A DNA stretch of 14,656 bases, taken from the NCBI GenBank assembly GCA_036277615.1, contig DASUMQ010000356.1, forward strand, positions 1 to 14,656, given 5' to 3'. The number at the start of each line of letters is the position of its first letter. The first letter of the stretch is position 1. Positions 1 through 6,834 of the stretch are shown in pieces. Origin of the DNA: RPQJ01 sp036277615. Lineage in GTDB: Bacteria; Pseudomonadota; Gammaproteobacteria; Steroidobacterales; Steroidobacteraceae. The notes beneath the pieces were generated by a model, which worked only from the letters and a program-made list of their open reading frames with translations, was not told the origin of the DNA and did no database searches. The translations under genes and the position numbers were made by a program.

Positions 1-302
1 TTGAACGCGCGATCGATCTTCTCGTTCGTCGCGTCACAGCACGACTGCGAAGCCTGGGAGGCCTGCAGCGCCTGGTTGGCCGTGCTCTGAGCGCTCGAAG
101 CGGCGTTCTGCGCGCTCGAAGCGGCGGCGGCAGCGGCGTCGGCGGATTGCTTGGCAGCAGCGGCGTCCGAGGCAGCCTGCTTTGCAGCGGCATTGGCGGC
201 GTCGATGCGGGCCAGCGTGTCCTTGCTGGTGCAGCCGGTAGCGGTGGCAACCATGATGGCGGCGGCGGCCACGGTCAGCGTCTTCACGATCGCAGTCTTC
301 AT
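1..302 (-). CDS. OprI/Lpp-like alanine-zipper outer-membrane lipoprotein (3' end beyond window)
   Basis: Reading the minus strand from the ATG at 302-300 gives 100 codons with no stop before the left edge. The N-terminus is a lipoprotein signal peptide: MKTAIVK, a hydrophobic Ala/Val stretch, and a lipobox-like ATGC with the lipidated Cys at residue 24. From about residue 28 to 85 the protein is Ala/Ser/Gln-rich with heptad-like spacing (AANAAAKQAASDAAAAKQSA), the alanine-zipper coiled coil of OprI/Lpp lipoproteins. It ends in view with SCCDATNEKIDRAF, like the C-terminal stretch of these proteins, so probably only a few residues are missing. A good Shine-Dalgarno GAGGA lies at 311-315, eight bases before the ATG, and fixes the start. 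Family members are abundant structural lipoproteins of the outer-membrane periplasmic face. Two adjacent Cys residues (88-89) could allow disulfide linking (inference). A longer ORF in another minus frame is its shadow. Confidence 0.88.
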   Translation of the reverse strand, partial: MKTAIVKTLTVAAAAIMVATATGCTSKDTLARIDAANAAAKQAASDAAAAKQSADAAAAAASSAQNAASSAQSTANQALQASQASQSCCDATNEKIDRAF

Positions 303-647
303 TGTGTTTTTCCTCAATGAGGGGGTTGGAAGCGGACAAGCCAGATAGCGGCTGCGGCCCGCGTGGGACACCGATCCCTGTGCGCTGCGCAGCCGAACGC
401 CAAAAGACTAACCGATTCGAAGTGGATGTTGAAGATTGCGGGTGCGCCCGTCCTGTGTATCGGGCGGCACACATACGACAGACGAAGGTGCAATTTCGTG
501 TCGGATTAGTCTGATACGTTTTCTAAAACACCCTTGTTTTCAGCCATTTGTGGCAGCAAAAAAAAGCCCTTCCGCGGCCGGAATGCAGTCGGCTGACGTT
601 GTATCCACGCAAACGATCGCCGCGCGACATTCCGCGGCCGGCTCCTC
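303..647. other. Intergenic region between the lipoprotein gene and the lexA promoter
   Basis: No convincing gene is present. The region should hold the leader and promoter of the minus-strand lipoprotein, but I see no good -35/-10 pair for it. Notable content: an AT-richer patch at about 481-565; an imperfect inverted repeat CGTGTCGGA (497-505) / TCTGATACG (510-518) followed by TTTTCT; an A8 tract near 558-565 beside the palindrome-like TTCCGCGGCCGG (570-581); and a second exact copy of TTCCGCGGCCGG at 630-641, 60 bp further on, just before the lexA -35 box. The ORFs that cross it are short and show no recognisable protein features. Confidence 0.6.
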
Positions 648-676
648 TTGCCAGCCGCAGGCCATGGCTGTATATA
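648..676 (+). promoter_or_regulatory. Sigma70-like promoter of the lexA-imuA-imuB-dnaE2 operon
   Basis: A -35 hexamer TTGCCA (648-653) and a -10 hexamer TATATA (671-676) are separated by exactly 17 bp. The -10 lies inside the first LexA box, so bound LexA would block RNA polymerase. Predicted transcription would start near 683-686, within the second LexA box region, giving a leader of about 30 nt before the lexA ATG at 717. This is a sequence match only; no start site was measured. Confidence 0.72.
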
Positions 677-683
677 AGTACAG
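668..683 (+). promoter_or_regulatory. LexA (SOS) box 1
   Basis: CTG TATATAAGTA CAG, an exact CTG-N10-CAG match to the E. coli/gammaproteobacterial SOS-box core with an AT-rich centre. It overlaps the predicted -10 hexamer of lexA. Together with box 2 it indicates autoregulation of the operon by LexA. Confidence 0.88.
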
Positions 684-686
684 TAG

Positions 687-702
687 CTGTACGTGCATAC
701 AG
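687..702 (+). promoter_or_regulatory. LexA (SOS) box 2
   Basis: CTG TACGTGCATA CAG, a second CTG-N10-CAG match, 19 bp downstream of box 1 (about two helical turns), so two LexA dimers could sit on the same DNA face. It covers the predicted transcription start. The inner half-sites of the two boxes also form the palindrome GTACAG-TAG-CTGTAC (678-692). Its centre is less AT-rich than that of box 1, so it may bind more weakly (inference). Confidence 0.82.
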
Positions 703-716
703 GCAGGGGAAAGTCC

Positions 717-1331
717 ATGATCGAAGATCTCACGCCGCGCCAGCGCCAGGTGCTCGAATTCATCCAGGACACGCTGGCCGAGCACGGCTTGCCGCCCACG
801 CGGGCCGAAATCGCCGAGGCGCTCGGTTTCAAGTCTGCCAATGCAGCCGAGGAGCACCTGCGTGCCCTGCAGCGCAAGGGCGTCCTCGACTTGCGTCCGG
901 GGGCGTCCCGCGGCATCCAGCTCAAGGATTCGCTGCGCGAGCAGATGGGTCTGCCGCTGATTGGCCGCGTCGCCGCTGGCCGCCCCATCCTGGCCGAAGA
1001 GAACATCGAGGCGCGCTACCAGATCGACCCGGGCCTGTTCCAGCCGCGGCCGCACTACCTGCTCAAGGTCAAGGGCATGAGCATGCGCAACGCCGGTATC
1101 CTCGATGGCGACCTCGTCGCGGTTCACCGTACGCCCGAGGTGCGCAACCGCCAGATCGTGGTCGCACGGCTCGAGAACGAGGTGACGGTCAAGCGCTACC
1201 GACAGGACGGCTCCATCGCGTGGCTGTTGCCCGAAAACGAGGAGTTCGAGCCCATGCGCATCGACCTGCGCGAGCAGTCGCTCACGATCGAAGGAGTGGT
1301 CGTGGGTGTGGTGCGGCAGGGAACACATTGA
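717..1331 (+). CDS. lexA: LexA repressor, first gene of the mutasome operon
   Basis: The 204-residue product is a full-length LexA. The N-terminal winged helix-turn-helix runs from about residue 1 to 70 (LTPRQRQVLEFI and TRAEIAEALGF). The self-cleavage site is Ala87-Gly88 in RVAAGRP. The catalytic dyad is Ser122 in VKGMSM and Lys159 in VTVKRY, matching E. coli Ser119 and Lys156. LexA represses SOS genes and cleaves itself when stimulated by the RecA filament. The ATG at 717 is chosen over an upstream ATG at 693 because it follows AGGGGAAA at a good distance, gives the usual MIEDLTPRQ start and leaves both LexA boxes outside the gene. It is first in an operon with imuA, imuB and dnaE2. In many bacteria such a copy is called lexA2; whether another lexA exists cannot be seen here, but the operator is of E. 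coli type. Confidence 0.96.
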   Translation: MIEDLTPRQRQVLEFIQDTLAEHGLPPTRAEIAEALGFKSANAAEEHLRALQRKGVLDLRPGASRGIQLKDSLREQMGLPLIGRVAAGRPILAEENIEARYQIDPGLFQPRPHYLLKVKGMSMRNAGILDGDLVAVHRTPEVRNRQIVVARLENEVTVKRYRQDGSIAWLLPENEEFEPMRIDLREQSLTIEGVVVGVVRQGTH

Positions 1332-1440
1332 GGAAGTGGCCAGTGGCTGGTGGCTAGTCGCTGGTAGGAAGCTGCTGCGCCGCGCGGCGACGAAGTCGGC
1401 TTCCTACCTAACCACTAACCACTAGCCACCAGCCACTAGC
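1332..1440. repeat. Composite REP/heptamer-arm palindrome E1 (lexA-imuA intergenic)
   Basis: The left arm holds heptamers AGTGGCC, AGTGGCT, GGTGGCT, AGTCGCT (1335-1362). The right arm is complementary: on the minus strand it reads AGTGGCT, GGTGGCT, AGTGGTT, AGTGGTT (1437-1410). Between them lies a 44-bp REP-like core (1364-1407) with GTAG at both ends in inverted orientation, a 9-bp outer stem GTAGGAAGC/GCTTCCTAC and a GC-rich middle related to the E4 core. The element starts directly after the lexA stop codon and ends six bases before the imuA ATG, so it fills the intergenic space and will be transcribed as a long hairpin inside the SOS operon mRNA. Confidence 0.85.
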
Positions 1441-1445
1441 TTTTT

Positions 1446-2078
1446 ATGGCCGCGTCCGTCGAAGAACTGCTGCGCAACAACCCCGCCCGACTGTGGCGCG
1501 CGCGTGAGCAGGCTGCGGCCGCTGCGACACCCGCCGGATTGCCCACCGGTTACCCTGAACTCGATTGCTGCCTGCCAGGCCAGGGATGGCCGCGACAGGG
1601 CCTCATCGAGATCCTCTCCGACCAGCGCGGCATCGGCGAACTGCGCCTGCTGATGCCGGCGCTGGCTCGACTCTGTGCCGCGACGCGCGGTGGGTGGATC
1701 GCGTGGGTTTCGCCGCCTTACACGCCGTACGCACCAGCCCTCGCGGCGGCGGGCCTCGACGTGGCGCGCGTGCTGGTCGTGCACGGTGCGGGCGCCACCG
1801 ATTGGGCGATGGACCAGGCTCTGCGTTCGGAGGCGTGCAGCGCCGTGCTGGGATGGGCCAACCCGCGCGAGCCGCAGGCCCTGCGACGCTTGCAACTCGC
1901 TGCCGAACAGTCGCACAGCGTCGCCGTGCTGTTCCGTCCGCTGCAGGCGGGGCTCACGCCATCGCCGGCCGTGCTGCGGCTCGCCTTGCTCGGCCACGAT
2001 GCTGGGCACCGAAGCCTGCAAGTGCGCATCGTGAAGAGCCGCGGAGGTCGCCCGGTCACGGTCAGCCTGGGGCACTGA
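1446..2078 (+). CDS. imuA: ImuA, RecA-like component of the translesion mutasome
   Basis: The 210-residue protein has the organisation of gammaproteobacterial ImuA, a degenerate RecA/SulA-type ATPase-fold protein. Supporting segments are LLRNNPARLWRARE at the start, TGYPELDCCLPGQGWPRQGLI (about 35-55), the EILSDQRGIGELRLLMPAL region where RecA has its Walker A loop but here lacking GxxxxGK[ST], WIAWVSPPYTPYAPAL, and a C-terminal RIVKSRGGRP. ImuA is needed with ImuB and DnaE2 for damage-induced mutagenesis and interacts with ImuB and RecA in studied systems. The ATG at 1446 is preceded by element E1 and TTTTT; no Shine-Dalgarno motif is visible, which is unusual among its neighbours. Its stop is one base before the imuB GTG, indicating translational coupling. 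Confidence 0.9.
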   Translation: MAASVEELLRNNPARLWRAREQAAAAATPAGLPTGYPELDCCLPGQGWPRQGLIEILSDQRGIGELRLLMPALARLCAATRGGWIAWVSPPYTPYAPALAAAGLDVARVLVVHGAGATDWAMDQALRSEACSAVLGWANPREPQALRRLQLAAEQSHSVAVLFRPLQAGLTPSPAVLRLALLGHDAGHRSLQVRIVKSRGGRPVTVSLGH

Positions 2079-2079
2079 C

Positions 2080-3642
2080 GTGGCCCCGCTCGCCCGACGC
2101 CGGGTCGCGCCGGCACTCCGTCCATCACTCTCCGTGCCCGAGCGTGCGCCGTTCGCGCAACCGCGCGCGCGCGAACTCTGGCTGGCCGTGCAGCTGCCGG
2201 CCCTGATGCTCGACGCGCTGCGCGAGGAAGTGCGGGCGCTGCCCGCCGGCCCACCCGTCGCGGTCGTCGACCTCGAGCGCAACGGCAAGGTCGTGCGCGC
2301 CTGCGACGAGCTCGTGCGTGCGGCCGGCGTGTACGCGGGGATGTCCGTGAATTCGGCGCTCGCGCTCGTGCCGACGCTGCACGCCCTGGCACGCGATCCC
2401 CGCCGCGAGCGACAGTTGCTCGAGGCGGTGGCGCGTCGCGGGTTGCACTTCACGCCCCGCGTGAGCCTCGAGCCGCCGGACGGGGTACTGCTCGAGGTGC
2501 GCGGCAGCCTGCGCCTGTGCGGCGGTGCGCGACAGCTCTGTCACCGGCTCGAAAGCGAGATCGCCGCGACTACCGGCGCCACGGTGCGATTCGCGATCAC
2601 GCCGACGCCGCTGGCGTCGCTGTGGTTCGCGCGCCAGCACGCAGGCGAGCGTCCCGTGCTGGTGCGCAGCCGCGAGGAACTCGCGAGCCGGATCGCGCCG
2701 CTGGCACTCGCGTGCACGCGCTGGCCGCAGAAAGCGTTGCAGACCCTCGCGACGATGGGTGTGCGCAACGTCGGTGAGTGCCTGCGCCTGCCGCGCGACG
2801 GCTTCGCGCGGCGTTTCGGTGCCGACCTGCTCGCGATGCTCGATCGCGCGACGGGCCGGCTGCCCGAGCCGCGCTCTGCGTTCGCCGCGCACGAGCGGTT
2901 CGCGCTGCGTCGCGACCTCGAGCCCGAACTCGGCGACACGGCGCGACTGGAAGCCGCGCTCGAGCCGATGCTCGCCGAGCTCTGCCGCTTCCTGCGCCAG
3001 CGCAGCCGCGGCGTGCAGGCGCTCGAGGTGCAGCTGCGTCACCGCCAATCGCCGCTCACGCGCGTGCGCCTGCGTTTCGTCCAGCCGATCGGCGCGCAGT
3101 CGCAGCGCATGCAGGATCTGCTGCGCGAGCGACTCGCGCGGTTGGAGCTGCCCGAGCCTGTCCGCAGCGTGCGGCTGCTGAGCGGCCCACTGCTCGACCT
3201 GCAGTCGGAAGCCGCGGAGCTGTTCGCACACGACCGGCGCGAGTCGGGCGAAAACCTGCCGCAGCTGATCGAGCGGCTGCGCGCGCGGCTCGGCCACGAG
3301 GCCGTGCACGGTCTCGCGTGTGTCGCCGAACATCGGCCCGAGGCCGCCTGGCGTGCAGCCGAGCCCACCACCGCGCCCGACGCGTTGGGAAAAACCGCGC
3401 GCAGCACGGGTGAGGGCCCGTTCAGGCCGCTCTGGCTGCTCGACGTGCCGGAACCCTGCGACGTGCGCCGCCTCGAGCTCGAGGAAGGCCCCGAGTGCAT
3501 CGAGTCGGGCTGGTGGGACGGGCGCGACGTGGCACGGGACTACTACGTGGCCCGCAGCCGCCACGGCGCGCGCCTCTGGGTCTTCTGCAATCGCCGCGAC
3601 GCGGATCCGGCAGGGTGGTTCCTGCATGGCTGGTTCGCCTGA
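2080..3642 (+). CDS. imuB: ImuB, catalytically inactive Y-family polymerase adaptor
   Basis: The 520-residue protein is a Y-family polymerase relative of the ImuB type. The palm begins with RELWLAVQLPALMLDAL (31-47), where active Y-family enzymes carry an acidic metal-binding motif. The second catalytic motif (S-x-D-E) is replaced by SLEPPDGVLLEVRGSL (129-144), so the metal-binding acidic residues are absent, as is usual for ImuB. The little-finger-like region follows (about 260-360), then a C-terminal tail ending RDYYVARSRHGARLWVF and GWFLHGWFA, typical of the family. ImuB links DnaE2 and ImuA to the beta clamp; I could not pick out a definite clamp-binding motif. The GTG start at 2080 is one base after the imuA stop; the first 30 residues are Arg/Pro-rich and the true start could be a little downstream. 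Confidence 0.92.
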   Translation: MAPLARRRVAPALRPSLSVPERAPFAQPRARELWLAVQLPALMLDALREEVRALPAGPPVAVVDLERNGKVVRACDELVRAAGVYAGMSVNSALALVPTLHALARDPRRERQLLEAVARRGLHFTPRVSLEPPDGVLLEVRGSLRLCGGARQLCHRLESEIAATTGATVRFAITPTPLASLWFARQHAGERPVLVRSREELASRIAPLALACTRWPQKALQTLATMGVRNVGECLRLPRDGFARRFGADLLAMLDRATGRLPEPRSAFAAHERFALRRDLEPELGDTARLEAALEPMLAELCRFLRQRSRGVQALEVQLRHRQSPLTRVRLRFVQPIGAQSQRMQDLLRERLARLELPEPVRSVRLLSGPLLDLQSEAAELFAHDRRESGENLPQLIERLRARLGHEAVHGLACVAEHRPEAAWRAAEPTTAPDALGKTARSTGEGPFRPLWLLDVPEPCDVRRLELEEGPECIESGWWDGRDVARDYYVARSRHGARLWVFCNRRDADPAGWFLHGWFA

Positions 3643-3645
3643 GCC

Positions 3646-6600
3646 GTGTACGCCGAACTGCACTGCCTCTCCAACTTCACGTTCCTGCGCGGCGCGTCCC
3701 GCGCGGAGGAACTGGTCGAGCGGGCCGTGCAACTCGGCTACGCCGCGCTCGCGCTCACCGACGAGTGCTCCGTGGCGGGTGTCGTGCGCGCGCACGTCGC
3801 GGCGAAGGACCATGGCCTCAAGCTGATCGTCGGCGCCGAGTTCCGGCTCGAGGACGGCTTGCGCTGCGTGCTGCTCGCCCAGGATCGCGCCGGCTACGGC
3901 CGGCTCTGTCGCCTGATCACGCGTGGCCGCCGGGCCGCGCCGAAGGGCAGGTATCGTTTGTGCCGGGACGATTTCGACGAAATCGTTGGGGGCACAAACG
4001 AAGGGGATAGGGAACAGGGGATAGGGGATAGTGGAAGAGAGGAACGGCCGACTGCGTCGGCCTCTTCACTATCCCCTAACCCCTATCCCCTAACCCCTGA
4101 CTCATCCGCTGGTCTTCTCTGCCTCTGGCTACCGGGCACGACGCCGGACGCTGCCGAAGCCCGCTGGCTCACGGAGCGGTTCCCCACCTGGATCACGGTC
4201 GAACTGCTCACGACCGGGCGCGACCGGCGCCGGCTCGAACGGCTGCAGGCGCTCGCGCTGCAACTGGCGCTGCCGCTCGTCGCCGCCGGCGACGTGCACA
4301 TGCACGCGCGTGGCCGTCGCGCGCTGCAGGACGTGCTTACGGCGACGCGGCTCGGCACGACGGTCGAGCAGGCCGGCCTCGCGCTGCATCCGAACGGCGA
4401 GCGGCACCTGCGCCCGATCGCGCGCATCGCGGAACTGCACCCGCCCGAACTGCTGGCAGCGACGCTCGAGATCGCCGCGCGTTGCACGTTCTCGCTCGAC
4501 GAACTGCGCTACGAGTATCCGCGCGAAATCGTGCCCGACGGCCACACGCCGGCGAGCTGGCTGCGCGAGCTGACGGAAGCGGGCATGCGGCACCGCTGGC
4601 CGCAGGGCGTGCCCGAAGCTACGCGTCAGGCGGTCGAGCACGAGCTCGAGCTGATCGCCCAGCTGGCCTACGACCCGTTTTTCCTGACCGTGCACGACAT
4701 CGTGCGCTTCGCGCGCTCGCGCGACATCCTCTGCCAGGGCCGCGGTTCCGCGGCCAACTCCGCCGTCTGCTTCTGTCTCGGCATCACCGAGGTCGACCCC
4801 GCGCGCATGTCGCTGCTGTTCGAGCGCTTCATCTCCAAGGAGCGCAACGAGCCGCCCGACATCGACGTCGATTTCGAGCACGAGCGCCGCGAGGAGGTGA
4901 TCCAGTACATCTACGAAAAGTATGGCCGGCAGCGGGCGGCGCTCGCCGCGACCGTGATCTGCTATCGGCCGCGCAGCGCGCTGCGCGACGTGGCGAAGGC
5001 AATGGGGCTCGACCCGCTGCAGGTCAACGCGCTCGCGCGATCGATGCAGTGGTGGGACGGCAGCCGCATCGACGAGGGTCGGGTGCGTGAAGCGGGTCTC
5101 GATCCCGACAGCCCCGTGCTCGCCAGGGTGCTCACGCTCGCGCGACAGCTGCTCGGCTTCCCGCGGCACCTGTCGCAGCACGTCGGCGGTTTCGTGATCG
5201 CGCGTGGACTGCTCGAGGAACTCGTGCCCGTCGAGAACGCCGCGATGCCCGCGCGCACGGTGATCGAATGGGACAAGGACGACCTCGACGCGCTCGGCCT
5301 GCTCAAGGTCGACGTGCTCGGGCTCGGCATGCTCACGGCCATCCGTCGCGCGTTCGACCTCGTGCATTGCTGCCGTGGCCAGCGCTGGACGCTCGCCGAG
5401 GTCCCCGCCGAGGACCCCGCCGTCTACGACATGATCGGGCACGCCGACACCGTGGGCGTGTTCCAGATCGAGTCGCGGGCGCAGATGGCGATGTTGCCGC
5501 GCCTGAAGCCGCGCTCGTACTACGACCTCGTGATCGAGGTGGCGATCATCCGTCCCGGCCCGATCCAGGGCGACATGGTCCACCCGTACCTGCGCCGCCG
5601 CGCCGGGCTCGAGGCCGTCACATATCCGAGCGATGCGGTCGAGGGTGTGCTGAAGCGCACGCTCGGCGTCCCGATCTTCCAGGAGCAGGTCATGCAGCTC
5701 GCGATCGTCGCGGCCGGGTTCACGCCGGGCGAGGCGGACCAGCTGCGGCGGGCGATGGCCGCGTGGAAACGCAAGGGCGGGCTCGGCCCCTTCGAGGAGC
5801 GGTTGATCCGCGGCATGCGCGAGCGCGGCTACCCCGACGAGTTCGCGCGCCGGATCTTCCAGCAGATCCTCGGTTTCGGCGAATACGGCTTTCCGGAATC
5901 CCACGCCGCGAGCTTCGCGCTGCTGGTCTACGTGTCCGCGTGGCTCAAGCGGCACGAACCCGCGGCGTTTGCGGGCGCGCTGATCAACAGCCAGCCGATG
6001 GGGTTCTACGCGCCGTCGCAGATCGTGCAGGACGCGCAGCGCCACGGCGTGCCGGTGCGGCCGATCGACGTGTTCGCGAGCGACTGGGACTGCACGCTGG
6101 AGCGCGTCCCGGAGGCGGGCGAGCCTGCGCTGCGCCTCGGGCTGCGATTGGTGAAAGGGTTGTCACAGGAGGCCGCGGACCGGCTGGTCGCCGCGCGCGT
6201 GCAGCGCGGCGGACGGTTCGACAGCGTGCAGCAGATCGCCGAGCTGGCCCGGCTCGACCGGCGCGACCTGGGCTGCCTCGCCGCCGCGGGCGCGCTGGCC
6301 GGGCTCGGGGGGCACCGTCACCGGGCCGCGTGGCAGGTCGCGGGACTCGAACCGTCGATGCCGTTGTTGCCCGAAGTGCGGATCGCGGAGGGCATCCCGC
6401 TGCTGCGCGCACCGCGCGAGGGCGAGGACGTGGTCGCCGATTATTCGCACACCGGCCTCACGCTGCGCCGTCACCCGATCGCGCTGCTGCGCGAACGCCT
6501 CACCGCACGCGGCATGCTCGATTCGCGCTCGCTGCGCGAGTCGCGCGACGGCATGCACGTGCGGACGGCGGGCCTGGTGATCACCCGCCAGCGGCCGGGC

Positions 6601-6834
6601 AGCGCCGAGGGTGTCACCTTCGTCACGCTCGAGGACGAGTTCGGCTCGATCAACGTGATCGTCTGGCGTGATCTCGGCGAGCGCCAGCGCCAGGCGCTCG
6701 TCGGTTCCCGGCTCATGGGCGTGACGGGGAAGCTGCAGCTGGAAGGCGAGGTGATGCACGTGGTCGCGCAGCGGCTGCTCGACCTGAGCCCGTTGCTCGG
6801 GCGGCTCCGCGCGGAATCGCGCGACTTCCACTGA
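3646..6834 (+). CDS. dnaE2: Error-prone DNA polymerase DnaE2 with an in-frame repeat insertion
   Basis: The 1062-residue product is a C-family polymerase. The PHP domain begins at residue 2 (YAELHCLSNFTFLRGAS). The palm carries the catalytic Asp residues Asp405 and Asp407 in PDIDVDFEHERRE and Asp556 in LLKVDVLGLGMLT, aligning with E. coli alpha Asp401, Asp403 and Asp555. CQGRGSAANSAVCF (363-376), VGVFQIESRAQMAML and RPGPIQGDMVHPYLRRR are conserved C-family segments. An OB-fold domain lies at about 972-1045. DnaE2 performs mutagenic synthesis across damage with ImuA and ImuB. The GTG at 3646 is three bases after the imuB stop, implying coupling. Oddity: residues about 111-155 (EIVGGTNEGDREQGIGDSG and onward) look unlike the family and are encoded by element E2 plus a neighbouring quasi-palindrome. 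The frame stays open and all catalytic motifs remain, so the gene is probably functional. Confidence 0.95.
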   Translation: MYAELHCLSNFTFLRGASRAEELVERAVQLGYAALALTDECSVAGVVRAHVAAKDHGLKLIVGAEFRLEDGLRCVLLAQDRAGYGRLCRLITRGRRAAPKGRYRLCRDDFDEIVGGTNEGDREQGIGDSGREERPTASASSLSPNPYPLTPDSSAGLLCLWLPGTTPDAAEARWLTERFPTWITVELLTTGRDRRRLERLQALALQLALPLVAAGDVHMHARGRRALQDVLTATRLGTTVEQAGLALHPNGERHLRPIARIAELHPPELLAATLEIAARCTFSLDELRYEYPREIVPDGHTPASWLRELTEAGMRHRWPQGVPEATRQAVEHELELIAQLAYDPFFLTVHDIVRFARSRDILCQGRGSAANSAVCFCLGITEVDPARMSLLFERFISKERNEPPDIDVDFEHERREEVIQYIYEKYGRQRAALAATVICYRPRSALRDVAKAMGLDPLQVNALARSMQWWDGSRIDEGRVREAGLDPDSPVLARVLTLARQLLGFPRHLSQHVGGFVIARGLLEELVPVENAAMPARTVIEWDKDDLDALGLLKVDVLGLGMLTAIRRAFDLVHCCRGQRWTLAEVPAEDPAVYDMIGHADTVGVFQIESRAQMAMLPRLKPRSYYDLVIEVAIIRPGPIQGDMVHPYLRRRAGLEAVTYPSDAVEGVLKRTLGVPIFQEQVMQLAIVAAGFTPGEADQLRRAMAAWKRKGGLGPFEERLIRGMRERGYPDEFARRIFQQILGFGEYGFPESHAASFALLVYVSAWLKRHEPAAFAGALINSQPMGFYAPSQIVQDAQRHGVPVRPIDVFASDWDCTLERVPEAGEPALRLGLRLVKGLSQEAADRLVAARVQRGGRFDSVQQIAELARLDRRDLGCLAAAGALAGLGGHRHRAAWQVAGLEPSMPLLPEVRIAEGIPLLRAPREGEDVVADYSHTGLTLRRHPIALLRERLTARGMLDSRSLRESRDGMHVRTAGLVITRQRPGSAEGVTFVTLEDEFGSINVIVWRDLGERQRQALVGSRLMGVTGKLQLEGEVMHVVAQRLLDLSPLLGRLRAESRDFH
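3954..4001. repeat. Nested quasi-palindrome inside dnaE2, abutting E2
   Basis: The outer stem is TCGTTTGTGCC (3954-3964) with GGCACAAACGA (3991-4001), 11 bp without mismatch. The inner stem is ACGATTTCG (3968-3976) with CGAAATCGT (3978-3986), 9 bp around a single A. The left half encodes the family-like YRLCRDDFDE; the right half encodes EIVGGTNE, not recognisable as DnaE2. It ends where the heptamer arm of E2 begins. The best reading is that the right half is a reverse-complement copy of the left half produced during insertion of E2 (inference). Confidence 0.8.
4001..4098. repeat. Composite REP/heptamer-arm palindrome E2 inside the dnaE2 reading frame
   Basis: The left arm has heptamers AGGGGAT, AGGGAAC, AGGGGAT, AGGGGAT (4002-4029). 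The right arm read on the minus strand gives AGGGGTT, AGGGGAT, AGGGGTT, AGGGGAT (4098-4071). The core (4031-4069) starts GTGGAAGAG, ends CTCTTCAC and contains a perfect 7-bp hairpin GGCCGAC-TGC-GTCGGCC (4046-4062); the same GCCGAC-TGC-GTCGGC hairpin occurs in E5. The element is translated in frame as about 33 residues of DnaE2. Both arms contain four runs of three or more G (on opposite strands), a G-quadruplex-type pattern. Confidence 0.85.

Noticed and set aside
34..474. 146-codon minus-strand frame over the lipoprotein
   Set aside because: The overlapping frame starting at 302 has a signal peptide, lipobox, ribosome site and alanine-zipper pattern; this frame has Arg-rich low-complexity sequence.
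558..581. Minus-strand rho-independent terminator (TTCCGGCCGCGGAAGGGC followed by T8)
   Set aside because: The stem is only about five pairs, four bases separate it from the T run, and no minus-strand gene lies upstream for it to terminate.
693..716. Upstream ATG at 693 as the lexA start
   Set aside because: It would lie inside LexA box 2 and add eight residues absent from the family; the ATG at 717 has a ribosome site and the usual N-terminus.
4001..4098. E2 as an intein or CRISPR-like array
   Set aside because: It is far too short for an intein and lacks splice-junction residues; the repeats are 7 bp without spacers and in inverted arms, unlike CRISPR.
2125..6045. Long minus-strand open frames opposite imuB and dnaE2 (2125-3813 and 4129-6045)
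   Set aside because: These are shadows of well-recognised plus-strand genes, with biased composition and no recognisable motifs.
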